Source of the DNA: JAWKXU01 sp020446465
GTDB taxonomy: Bacteria; Pseudomonadota; Alphaproteobacteria; Sphingomonadales; Sphingomonadaceae
DNA length: 64,000 nucleotides
Reading direction: 5' to 3'
Assembly: GCA_041396845.1 (NCBI GenBank)
Contig: JAWKXU010000001.1
Location: forward strand, 372,001 to 436,000
Positions 1 through 8,377 of this stretch are shown here, piece after piece. How positions within the stretch are numbered: the stretch's first letter is position 1; every line of letters begins with the position of its first letter. The notes under the pieces were generated by a model. That model had not been told where the DNA came from. It saw nothing but the letters and a program-made list of their open reading frames with translations, and did no database searches. A program made the position numbers and the translations under genes.

Positions 1-516
1 ACTTTCGATTTGCTGTTGCTTCGACATGGCGCACTTTTCGCTGTTGGAATACTGCTATACCAGACTGTCGAACGCGGAGCCTCGCGCTATTCTTCCCTGG
101 GGCTGGTGGTTTTCATCTCAGCAAGTGTGGTGCAGATTGCGAACAATACGCAGGCCGATCTAAACGCGCTGTGTCCTGTTCTGGCATGGCTTGCAGCGAC
201 GTGCATGATCTATCTGGGAGCGAAATATGGCGATGGGGCTGCTGGCCAAAGCCTGCGCCCGGTCATGCGCCCGATCGGCCTGATGACCTACCCCTTGTAC
301 CTTAACCATTTCGTGCTTGGTCAGGCGCTTGTTCCCTTATTTGCTCTATGGATATCTAGCAGCGCGATGCTGTTCGTTGTCCTCTTGGTGACCTTGCTGG
401 CTAATGCCTGGCTAATCTCGCAATTTCCCGAACTTTGGATCCAAAGGTATCTTCGCAAAGTTCTTTTCAGGCAGGGCGCGCCACGGGTCGCAAAAACGGC
501 CATGAACAAAGCCTAG
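1..516 (+). CDS. Acyltransferase-3-like membrane protein, C-terminal part (cut by window edge)
   Basis: The reading frame is open to base 1, so the N-terminus lies outside the window. The visible ~170 residues are strongly hydrophobic, with four or five membrane segments. They contain the stretch LMTYPLYLNHF followed by a membrane helix, which is typical of the last third of acyltransferase-3/OafB-like proteins that O-acetylate surface polysaccharides. The protein ends in a short basic tail. An EPS cluster downstream fits a role in modifying exported sugar polymers at the inner membrane. The substrate cannot be inferred, and family assignment rests on the C-terminal motif only. Confidence 0.6.
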   Translation, partial: TFDLLLLRHGALFAVGILLYQTVERGASRYSSLGLVVFISASVVQIANNTQADLNALCPVLAWLAATCMIYLGAKYGDGAAGQSLRPVMRPIGLMTYPLYLNHFVLGQALVPLFALWISSSAMLFVVLLVTLLANAWLISQFPELWIQRYLRKVLFRQGAPRVAKTAMNKA

Positions 517-572
517 CCGCGACGAGCAATCATTGGGGCTGCGTTACCAGCATGATCAGTCGTGTCACTAGG

Positions 573-1574
573 TGTTTAGTCCCAGCATGTGATGGAGTAA
601 AATTGTCATCGTCACAGCGGAGGGATTTATGGGACAGATTTTACACGGCAGCGCCAAGACCACGCACGCCATTCGAAGTGAGCTACAGCGATCGCAAGCT
701 TCGGTCGCGAGCCTCGCGAAGCAGTATGGCATCAACGAGAAGACCGTCCTGAAGTGGCGGCACAGGCAGTCGGTTGAAGATATGCCAATGGGCCCGAAGG
801 AACGGCGCAGCACGGTGCTATCGCCGATGGAGGAGGCTGCGATTGTAGCTTTGCGGGTGCAGGCTCGTCTTCCGCTCGACGATGTTTATATCGCATTGAA
901 GGACGTGATCCTGCATCTGTCGCGCTCTTCGCTGCACCGCTGTTTGCAACGGCACGGCATCTCGCGCTTGCCCAAGGCTGACCGCGAGAAGCCGAAGAAG
1001 TTCAAAAAGTATGAGATCGGCTATTTCCATATCGACATCGCCGAGTTGCGCTATGAGGGCGGCAAGGGCTTCCTGTTTGTCGCGGTAGATCGCACCAGCA
1101 AGCTGGTCTTCGCCCGCATCTATCGCCGGGCCACCAAGCTGGCTGCTGCCGCGTTCCTGCGCGTGCTGATCAAAACCGTGCCGTACAAAATCCATACCAT
1201 CCTGACGGATAATGGTGTGCAGTTTATCCAGCGCGGCCAAGGCGGCGAACAAGGCTGGTTCCCACACATTTTTGGACGCGTGGCACGGGAAAACGGGATC
1301 GAGCACCGTCTCACCAAGCCCTATCATCCCTGGACCAACGGCCAGGCCGAACGCATGGTGCGAACCATCAAGGAAGCAACTGTCAAATCCTTCCACTACA
1401 CCTCGATCCAGGAACTGCGCCGCCATGTCCGTGACTGGCTGACAGCCTACAACTTCGCAAAGCAGCTCAAGGCGCTCAGGTTTAAAACACCATATGAAGC
1501 CGTCGAAGAACTCTGGAAATCAAAGCCCGATATCTTTATCGTCAAACCCCGCCATCACATGCTGGGACTAAACA
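573..1574 (+). mobile_element. IS481-family insertion sequence, complete with NCTAGN target duplication
   Basis: A 22-bp perfect inverted repeat marks both ends: positions 573-594 (tgtttagtcccagcatg...) and its reverse complement at 1553-1574. The six bases ACTAGG occur directly outside both ends (567-572 and 1575-1580) and form a target-site duplication. IS481-family elements are known to favour NCTAGN targets, which matches. One transposase gene fills the element. Intact ends and duplication suggest a recent insertion. Confidence 0.93.
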
Positions 1575-1579
1575 ACTAG
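629..1579 (+). CDS. IS481-family DDE transposase
   Basis: 316-residue transposase. An N-terminal helix-turn-helix (about residues 22-45) is followed by an rve integrase core. The likely DDE triad is D136 (HIDIAEL), D194 (LTDNG) and E241 (NGQAERM). The start at 629 follows an AGCGGAGGG ribosome-binding site. The TAG stop (1577-1579) lies outside the inverted repeat, inside the duplicated target ACTAGG, so the target supplies the stop codon. The frame is otherwise intact and the protein probably active. Confidence 0.93.
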   Translation: MGQILHGSAKTTHAIRSELQRSQASVASLAKQYGINEKTVLKWRHRQSVEDMPMGPKERRSTVLSPMEEAAIVALRVQARLPLDDVYIALKDVILHLSRSSLHRCLQRHGISRLPKADREKPKKFKKYEIGYFHIDIAELRYEGGKGFLFVAVDRTSKLVFARIYRRATKLAAAAFLRVLIKTVPYKIHTILTDNGVQFIQRGQGGEQGWFPHIFGRVARENGIEHRLTKPYHPWTNGQAERMVRTIKEATVKSFHYTSIQELRRHVRDWLTAYNFAKQLKALRFKTPYEAVEELWKSKPDIFIVKPRHHMLGLNN

Positions 1580-1834
1580 GCCGCGCCGCCTAGCAAGATC
1601 AATAGCTGCGCTTCGTTCCGTTACGGCCGTGGAGCAAGTGTGGTGGTGCCATGAAGGAGACTGTCTTCATTTGGGGCAATAGGATGATCCCTCTTTAGTA
1701 GCGCTTGTTCGAATCAGGCCGATAGGCAACACTTTAAGCCAGCAAAAAGTATGCTAATTTTGTCGATCATCTTGGGTTGAAACTGTTCGGCTTGCCCATT
1801 TCCCTTTCGACAAATCGATATTGGAAAGCAGTTT

Positions 1835-3166
1835 ATGCAAGTGCCGTTTCCGACAGAGAGATTCCGCGCATTGGGACCCGATGCGCTATCTCACTTGCCA
1901 CAAGCCAATCAACTGCCGGAAGAAACCCGGATTGCGCTATCGATTGTGTCGAAGGTCCTGCCGTTTCGGGTGAACTCGCACGTAACTTCAACATTGATCG
2001 ACTGGGACAATGTTCCGGACGACCCGATTTTTCGGCTGGTCTTTCCCGCCGTGAACATGCTTTCCCCGGCCGATTTCGCGTGGGTTCGCAGATTAGTGGA
2101 AAATTCTGCGCCGCAGTCGGAAATCCACGCTGCCGTCAGTGCAATCCGCGAAAGGCTGAACCCGCATCCTTCGGGCCAACGGGAACACAATGTCCCCGAA
2201 CTTGATGGTCAGAAGATCGCGGGCATCCAGCACAAATATCGTGAAACGGTTCTTTACTTTCCTGCGCGCGGGCAAACCTGCCATGCGTATTGCACGTTCT
2301 GCTTCCGCTGGGCGCAGTTCGTCGGCGATGCGTCCTTGAAATTCGCCAGCAAGGAAGCATCAGTCCTCAAGCGTTACCTTGAGGCGCACCCTGATGTGAC
2401 AGATGTGCTGATCACCGGTGGCGATCCGATGATCATGAGCACGCAACACCTCTCCGAACTGATCGAGCCGCTGCTTTGTTCCGAGCTTGAACATGTCACC
2501 TCGTTTCGAATTGGCACCAAGAGCCTGACCTACTGGCCACAGCGTTTCGTAACGGACCCCGATGCGGACGACCTCTTGAGGCTGGTCGAGCGGGTTACGA
2601 AGGCTGGGCGCAATGTTGCAATCATGGTCCACGTGAACCACTGGCGGGAACTCGATAACCCGGTTGCGCATGAAGCGATCCGACGTTTGCGGGATGCCGG
2701 AGCAGTGCTTCGCAGCCAAGGACCGTTGCTTAGGGGCGTCAATGACGATCCTGAAGTCTGGGCGCGGAACTGGACGCAGCAGGTAAGGCTTGGAATAGTG
2801 CCTTATTACATGTTCGTTGAACGTGACACTGGCCCGCGCCATTACTTCGAGGTTCCATTACGACGTGCCCTTGGCATATATCGTGAAGCGATCAGCACGG
2901 TGTCTGGCCTTGCGCGCACGGCGCGCGGCCCTGTTATGAGCGCCGACCCCGGGAAGGTGGAAGTGCTGGACGTGCAAGTCGGGGCGGAACGCACAAGGTA
3001 TCTGGTGCAGTTCCTTCAGGCGCGCGATGCCTCACGAGTGCGGCGACCGTTCTGGGCCGAGGGAGACAAGGACGCAACCTGGTTCACGCAGCTTACGGTC
3101 AGCGATCCGCATCAATGGGAAATGTCGTTGCCGGAAACCGTGCGACCGCTTCGGGCGCTTCGCTGA
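1835..3166 (+). CDS. KamA-family radical SAM protein (lysine 2,3-aminomutase-like)
   Basis: 443-residue protein with the radical SAM cluster motif C149-x3-C153-x2-C156 (CHAYCTFC), spaced as in lysine 2,3-aminomutases. The GGDP sequence downstream (TGGDPMIM) is the usual SAM-binding motif. KamA enzymes use a 4Fe-4S cluster, SAM and PLP to move an amino group from C2 to C3 of an amino acid. The expected PLP lysine in the C-terminal part cannot be placed with certainty. The start follows a GGAAAG site at good spacing. It stands alone between an IS and small hypothetical genes, so the substrate is unknown; modification of an aminoacyl group is possible. Confidence 0.8.
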   Translation: MQVPFPTERFRALGPDALSHLPQANQLPEETRIALSIVSKVLPFRVNSHVTSTLIDWDNVPDDPIFRLVFPAVNMLSPADFAWVRRLVENSAPQSEIHAAVSAIRERLNPHPSGQREHNVPELDGQKIAGIQHKYRETVLYFPARGQTCHAYCTFCFRWAQFVGDASLKFASKEASVLKRYLEAHPDVTDVLITGGDPMIMSTQHLSELIEPLLCSELEHVTSFRIGTKSLTYWPQRFVTDPDADDLLRLVERVTKAGRNVAIMVHVNHWRELDNPVAHEAIRRLRDAGAVLRSQGPLLRGVNDDPEVWARNWTQQVRLGIVPYYMFVERDTGPRHYFEVPLRRALGIYREAISTVSGLARTARGPVMSADPGKVEVLDVQVGAERTRYLVQFLQARDASRVRRPFWAEGDKDATWFTQLTVSDPHQWEMSLPETVRPLRALR

Positions 3167-3201
3167 CTTCCAGATCTGATGCGATCAGATTGGAAACCGC
3201 T

Positions 3202-3477
3202 TTAGTATAGGTAGTATGGAAGTCCTTCCAGACTCCACTTTGTCGCCACGATTCCGACGGTAGCGGCAATGCCGTTCAGCAAGAACGCCTTATTCCTTGG
3301 GCGTAGGTCGAAAAGTGGGCGAAGCAGATATTCCAGAGCTAGAGCGACCATCCAGGCAGCCGCGATAATGAAGCGGCTTTCCACTTTGTTGTGGAGCAGG
3401 AACCGAGACGAAACTCCAATTATCAGAAACACGAGGGCCCAAACGAAAAAGGATGGTCCAAAGGAAAATTTTTTCAT
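3202..3477 (-). CDS. Small membrane protein, unknown function
   Basis: 91 residues with three predicted membrane segments (about residues 8-28, 36-53 and 66-84) and a short basic start MKKF. It is convergent with the radical SAM gene and ends 35 bp from it. I do not recognise a family. The ribosome-binding site is weak, so the call rests on the clean hydrophobic pattern and intact frame. Confidence 0.55.
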   Translation of the reverse strand: MKKFSFGPSFFVWALVFLIIGVSSRFLLHNKVESRFIIAAAWMVALALEYLLRPLFDLRPRNKAFLLNGIAATVGIVATKWSLEGLPYYLY

Positions 3478-3570
3478 GAGATTTTTCTTGGTCTATAGAG
3501 AGTTAGTCTGGATGTCGCCGCGCTATTCACTGATTGGCGACGAAAGGCAATGTGTCCGGCGTTGATGCAT

Positions 3571-3622
3571 TAGAGCGATTTCGAACCAGGTGGCATCACT
3601 TGGTGACTCGGAAATCGCTCTA
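3571..3622. repeat. Palindromic intergenic repeat
   Basis: Perfect 12-bp arms TAGAGCGATTTC (3571-3582) and GAAATCGCTCTA (3611-3622) enclose a second, imperfect hairpin built from ACCAGGTG and CACTTGGT. The layout resembles dispersed extragenic palindromes seen in alphaproteobacteria. It has no T-tract, so a simple terminator is less likely. The remaining bases of the gap 3478-3783 show nothing else that I can name. Confidence 0.7.
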
Positions 3623-3783
3623 GGCGGCGTGGACACGTGGGGACGCAGTAATCGGTGTTTGGAATCCTTCAAATAACAAGCGCTCTCGTTGCCCTCCTTC
3701 CAATGAGTTAGACCGTTATTGCCGGTGTGAATTCACAGGGATAGGGGGAGGGTTACACAGGATTATTGTAGTTTCGAAGACTG

Positions 3784-4161
3784 ATGCTAAAAATCAGGAC
3801 AGTTTCAAAGGTCTCATCCGTTTCCGTTCAAATGTCCAAGTGGGTCTGTGTTCGGATTGTGTCTCATCGGAGTAGCGCATTGAGTAATCGGCAGGATCAT
3901 GCGCAGAAGTCGGTGGAAGGCGTTGACGGATTGATCAACGATGACAGCTCACTAGACTTTACAGACTTCCTCGATGTATCGAATTCCCTACTCAACGGGT
4001 ATGTCGATATTGTGAACAAAGGCCTGCCGCCACCCAAAATAGGCCTCGCCATGCTCGGGGCGACGGTAAATCTCTACCAAATGTTCGATATGGAAGGCGA
4101 ACTCGTGCATCTGTTACGGGCTGTTGCCAATGGCCTGGACTGCAAGTCTGACGTTCATTGA
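3784..4161 (+). CDS. Hypothetical protein
   Basis: 125-residue frame with no recognised domain. The first ~45 residues look unlike coding sequence (Ser/Val/Arg-rich), whereas the last ~75 are acidic and amphipathic with regular helices, so the true start may lie downstream, for example at 3832. There is no convincing ribosome-binding site before either start. It lies in the lower-GC accessory region before the oxidoreductase gene. Treat as a possible gene only. Confidence 0.35.
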   Translation: MLKIRTVSKVSSVSVQMSKWVCVRIVSHRSSALSNRQDHAQKSVEGVDGLINDDSSLDFTDFLDVSNSLLNGYVDIVNKGLPPPKIGLAMLGATVNLYQMFDMEGELVHLLRAVANGLDCKSDVH

Positions 4162-4384
4162 ACGACCGTCGGCTTAACTGGATGGACTGGTGGCTCTGGC
4201 ACGCCTGAGACTGGAAAACGTGATGGACAGAGGCCCTACACTTCTAATTCTCTGCCCCTTTCACACGTAACAGTAGTCCCGATGAGGATTTCAGGAGATT
4301 GAAGGCGCGCACAATCATTATAAGATGCAGGTTGAATCGTATAAATGAAATCATTGTCGGTCACCGTCACCAGGGCATTTATCC

Positions 4385-5713
4385 ATGCATCCTTGCTATG
4401 ATGTTATTATATTAGGCGGTGGCATTGCCGGTCTCAGTGCCGCCAGCATTCTGTCGGACAAATTCCAGAATATCCTGCTGATCGATAGTTTTCCTCAGCT
4501 CGGCGGCACGCAACATTCGATTGATACCAACGGCTATACGTTCGATATCGGGAGCTATTTCTTTTACCCGAGGAGTATCCTTTTCGAGCGCCACCCAACG
4601 CTGCTTGAAAGCACCCTTCCTGCGCCGTGTAGCAGTGAACGAATTCGGCCAGATGGCACGATTTCCAGCTACCCGTTCGCGTCCAGGGAACTTCGCGAGT
4701 ACAGCTTATGGGAAAAGGGCAGGTTTTTCTTCAGTCTAATGAATGGAAAGCTGACAATATGGGACGAAAAAAATCTTGAGCAATCCTGTCACCGGATGAT
4801 CGGGAAAGCATTCTATGAACACTCCGGGCTTTCCAACTATGTTGCCCGCTTTTATGGCCCTGACCTACCCGCTGCCCGAATTAGCCCGATCTTCGTTGAC
4901 AAGAGGCTGCAGTTTCTGCGTAACCGCACTCGTTTTGGTTCGGCGTTGAAGACGATCCAGGAAGGATATTTCAGGAAAGTTGTTCAGCCTACTGTCCAGG
5001 GGGATGTCGGGCGGGTCCGAGCGGAAGCGGGATTCCCGGCAATGTACGCGCCGGTTGCCGATGATCTGGTCCGTAAAGGCGTAACCATTAAATTAAATCA
5101 ATGCCTGCAAGGGATCCGGCAAGAAAAATCCGGGTTTCGGGTGATGACAAGCGAAGGTGAACTGCGAGCTTTGCAAATTGTCAGTACGCTGCCAATCCAG
5201 GTTCTCTTGAACCTCATAGAAAAGGGGGCGGATTTCATATTACCGTCAGGCCCATTGCTAACCTTGTGTGTCAGTTTCAAAGGAAACCGTGGATTTGATG
5301 GTGGTGTGTTGTTCAATTTTCACGATCAAGGTAGGTGGAAACGGCTTACGATGCACTCGGACTTCTATGGATTGCGGCACAATCGCGAATATTTTTCCGT
5401 TGAAGTACCAGTGAGTGACAATCAAGTGGTGTCTGACACTGAAGCCTTTGCGGATTTCCTGAAGTCGGTGCAGTCGCACGGTCTGTTCAAGGGGGATTTG
5501 CAACTGGAAGACTCTGCCTACACGCAATTTGCTTACCCGCGTTATGAACTTGGCTATGAAAAAGCGCTTGATGATGCCCTGGCGATTGTCGACGATTTCG
5601 GCATCATTACCGCCGGCAGGCAAGGCCGGTTTGACTACTTGCCTACTTCCGGGTTGATCTCAAGACAGGTGGAAATGTTGCTGAAACCAATGGCTTCAGG
5701 CGGCGTGACCTGA
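4385..5713 (+). CDS. FAD/NAD(P)-binding oxidoreductase (amine oxidase/UDP-galactopyranose mutase-like fold)
   Basis: 442 residues starting with a Rossmann beta-alpha-beta FAD site: G11-x-G13-xx-G16 (GGGIAGL) and an acidic residue ending the second strand (LLIDSF). The C-terminal segment with GIITAGRQGRFDY resembles the FAD-closing motif of this superfamily, which includes protoporphyrinogen oxidases and UDP-galactopyranose mutases. The position beside EPS genes makes a sugar-nucleotide or lipid-sugar oxidoreductase plausible, but I do not see a diagnostic mutase signature. The 223-bp gap upstream holds nothing recognisable. Confidence 0.75.
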   Translation: MHPCYDVIILGGGIAGLSAASILSDKFQNILLIDSFPQLGGTQHSIDTNGYTFDIGSYFFYPRSILFERHPTLLESTLPAPCSSERIRPDGTISSYPFASRELREYSLWEKGRFFFSLMNGKLTIWDEKNLEQSCHRMIGKAFYEHSGLSNYVARFYGPDLPAARISPIFVDKRLQFLRNRTRFGSALKTIQEGYFRKVVQPTVQGDVGRVRAEAGFPAMYAPVADDLVRKGVTIKLNQCLQGIRQEKSGFRVMTSEGELRALQIVSTLPIQVLLNLIEKGADFILPSGPLLTLCVSFKGNRGFDGGVLFNFHDQGRWKRLTMHSDFYGLRHNREYFSVEVPVSDNQVVSDTEAFADFLKSVQSHGLFKGDLQLEDSAYTQFAYPRYELGYEKALDDALAIVDDFGIITAGRQGRFDYLPTSGLISRQVEMLLKPMASGGVT

Positions 5714-5780
5714 AGTCAGTGTATATTCTCCAGCCTTCCTTCTGCTTGGGTTGTTGGTAGGAGGATCGGATCTGATCATT

Positions 5781-7229
5781 TCAAGCGTGTAATGGATGTT
5801 CCGGGCTGCTGACGGCGCCATCTCCCGGAGCATCGGGCGGAGCCTCGCTGCTAGAATGCCTCGTAATCCGGCGGATTGCGAGCGAAGCGCCTGCAAGGAT
5901 CGCAAACGGCTCAATCGGCTCCATGTGCGAGGAGGATATTGCGCCGGGGATGAGCGACAAAATTGCTGCCGCTGCAAACCCACCGCCGACTGTGCTGGCA
6001 AAATCGCGTCCATAGCCCCAGCTTGATCGTCGCCATGGCTGAAGGACCACGATCATGTAGGAGAGAAACGAGACAATGCCGATTACGCCGGTGCTTCCCA
6101 TAATCGCTGTCACGAAGCTTGATGACCGGAAACTCCCAGGGCCAACACCCAAACCGTAGGATGCTTTGAATGTTTCCCAACCCTGCAATGCCCAGAAGAG
6201 CCTTTGTTGGCCGGAACTGCTGTCGGGCTTGTCGATCGTCATGTGACGGATCATGTCCCAGACTGCTCCGGAGACACTGGGAATAGCAGCCATTATGACG
6301 GCAGCTGAAAAAACCAGAAAGCCGAATGTCTTCGCTATAGCCCTGAGATGATAGGCGCTGAGTAGGTCGGGAATGAATATAGAGCGCAGGATGACAATCA
6401 GTCCGTAGGTAAGCAATGCGACATAAGCCGTTGAAGAGGTTGAGAAGAAGAGAACGGCAGCAAGCGCAAAGGCGACCGATCCCGTCGCGGTGGGCCTGAT
6501 CAGACGGAACCAGAGTTCGCAGTTTACAACAAACAAGCAGAAACCAAATCCTGCATAAGTCGAAGCCTCGGGAGACAGGCCCCGGATTCGGACGAAGTTC
6601 CCGTATTCATGCCCAAGCTGGGCATAGGAATTGTTTCGAAACAGGTCGAGCACGGCATCGATGGGAGTCCCGAAGGCCAGGACACTCAGGATTCCCAGAA
6701 ACACATGTAGTGCGCCCAGCCATATGAAACCGTTGACAACTGTGGCCGCACCACCGCGATGCCGACAAGTCACATAGGACGTCAGCGTTAGTAGGAAGCC
6801 GCCAACGATATACAGCGTCGCAGTCAGGTTTTGAGTAGTCGGTTTGAGTGGTGTGGTCGCGAAAAGATCGGCACTAACATTTGGTCGCAGAGGTGTGACA
6901 TCGATGGCGCCTTCGAACAGGCGCGCTCCAGCATAGCCGATCACGACTGCATATACTGTATAGTAGAACAGCCACTTGTTGGTTCGAATTGCCTCGGGAA
7001 CGGTCTGCATATAGCCACTGCCGGGCCACGCGATCCTCAGAACAGCAAATACCAGCGCCAGTTGCATTGGCGCGATGGCGCTTGAGCCGATTACAGTCAG
7101 CTTGATTGCAGCCGATCCATTGAAAAGGCACGAAACCATCAGGAAAAGAAGCGTGCTTCGAAGACTTCCTGCAACGAGGATAGCCAATCCTACAACGATC
7201 TGGATCGCTCCGATGAACGTCAGTTCCAT
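5781..7229 (-). CDS. Exopolysaccharide polymerase, O-antigen ligase/Wzy-like
   Basis: 482-residue integral membrane protein with about ten to twelve transmembrane segments and a large non-membrane loop near residues 320-370, containing GLGVGPGSFR; this kind of loop is common in Wzy/WaaL-type proteins. It is the last gene of the reverse-strand EPS block and overlaps the glycosyltransferase upstream by 10 bp, so the two are translationally linked. Expected role: joining undecaprenyl-linked repeat units in the periplasm. Exact polymerase versus ligase activity cannot be decided. Confidence 0.75.
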   Translation of the reverse strand: MELTFIGAIQIVVGLAILVAGSLRSTLLFLMVSCLFNGSAAIKLTVIGSSAIAPMQLALVFAVLRIAWPGSGYMQTVPEAIRTNKWLFYYTVYAVVIGYAGARLFEGAIDVTPLRPNVSADLFATTPLKPTTQNLTATLYIVGGFLLTLTSYVTCRHRGGAATVVNGFIWLGALHVFLGILSVLAFGTPIDAVLDLFRNNSYAQLGHEYGNFVRIRGLSPEASTYAGFGFCLFVVNCELWFRLIRPTATGSVAFALAAVLFFSTSSTAYVALLTYGLIVILRSIFIPDLLSAYHLRAIAKTFGFLVFSAAVIMAAIPSVSGAVWDMIRHMTIDKPDSSSGQQRLFWALQGWETFKASYGLGVGPGSFRSSSFVTAIMGSTGVIGIVSFLSYMIVVLQPWRRSSWGYGRDFASTVGGGFAAAAILSLIPGAISSSHMEPIEPFAILAGASLAIRRITRHSSSEAPPDAPGDGAVSSPEHPLHA

Positions 7230-8377
7230 CTGGCCACCCCGTCGATGTTGGCCAGTCGCGCAATTGCCGCATCGAACTTTTCTGGTGCGAAGTCGGCGGC
7301 TCGCCTTGTGGCTTCCCGGGGGTCGAAGTCACCATGCGTCTGTTCCATCCGCTCTATTGCAGAATTCAGATCGTCTGAATCTTGCCGGTAATAGAACAGG
7401 CCGGTAAGTTCAGGAACGACAGTATCGAGCACTCCACTTTTCCCATAGGCGATAACCGGTCTGCCGGATGCCATCGCCTCGACGGGTGTAATGCCAAAGT
7501 CCTCCTCCGCTGTGATGACGTAGGCACGCGCACGTGCGTAGAGATCTCTCAGGCGATCGAAATCAAGACCTTCGATGAACTCGATATTGGATCGAGCCTG
7601 TTTTCGTAGGCTTTTCAGCATGGAACCTGTGCCTACGATCTTCAACGGCAAACCGTTCTTGTTGAAAGCGTCCACAACCAGATCCGGTCTTTTATAGGGT
7701 ACCAGTTGGCCGACCCAAAGATAGAAACGGTCGATTTCTGATGATTGCCAAAAGAGCGAAGTTTCGATGGGGGGATGGATTACGGTCGCATCGCGGTTCC
7801 ATACCTTTTGGATACGCCGCCTGATGAAGTTGGAATTGGCGGCATAGCGGTCCACCCGGGCACTGGACGACACGTCCCATTGGCGGAGTTGCGGGTAAAG
7901 AAGGGGCATCGCCAGTCGCGCTATCGGGTTAGCTGCATTCCTGTAGATGTGATACTGGTCCCACAGGTACCGCATCGGTGAATGACAATAGCAGACATGA
8001 AGGGCGTCAGGCGACGTGATAACACCCTTGGCCGGGCCTGCTTCGCTGCTGATAACGAGATCGTAGCCTGTAAGATCGAGTTGTTCGAGTGCAAGCGGCA
8101 TCAGCGGCAGGTAGTATTGATACAGGGCATGCGAGAAGGGGAGCTTCTCGATGAAGGTCGTATTGACTGAGGCATTGCGGATGATTTCCGACATCCGTGA
8201 CGGGTCATAGACATGCGTGAAAACGTCAGCTTGCGGGTATAAGTTGAGCAATCGTTCGATAACACGTTCGCCGCCGCGCATTGATAGCAGCCAGTAGTGG
8301 ACTATAGCTACTCGAGGCTGGGAGAATGGCTTGCCAGGTGCCTCGCCGATCCGGTGGACCTTAGAGAACTCGGTCAT
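7220..8377 (-). CDS. Glycosyltransferase family 4 protein
   Basis: 385 residues with a GT-B fold. The N-terminal domain carries the GGER loop near residue 35. The C-terminal domain has the start of a GT1-type Rossmann unit (WVGQLVPYKRPD, ~221-232) and the donor-binding E-x7-E motif at E292/E300 (EEDFGITPVE). It should transfer a sugar to the lipid-linked EPS repeat unit at the cytoplasmic membrane face. Its ATG overlaps the stop of the upstream kinase gene by one base (TAATG on the coding strand), which implies coupling. The sugar is not predictable. Confidence 0.87.
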   Translation of the reverse strand: MTEFSKVHRIGEAPGKPFSQPRVAIVHYWLLSMRGGERVIERLLNLYPQADVFTHVYDPSRMSEIIRNASVNTTFIEKLPFSHALYQYYLPLMPLALEQLDLTGYDLVISSEAGPAKGVITSPDALHVCYCHSPMRYLWDQYHIYRNAANPIARLAMPLLYPQLRQWDVSSSARVDRYAANSNFIRRRIQKVWNRDATVIHPPIETSLFWQSSEIDRFYLWVGQLVPYKRPDLVVDAFNKNGLPLKIVGTGSMLKSLRKQARSNIEFIEGLDFDRLRDLYARARAYVITAEEDFGITPVEAMASGRPVIAYGKSGVLDTVVPELTGLFYYRQDSDDLNSAIERMEQTHGDFDPREATRRAADFAPEKFDAAIARLANIDGVARWN

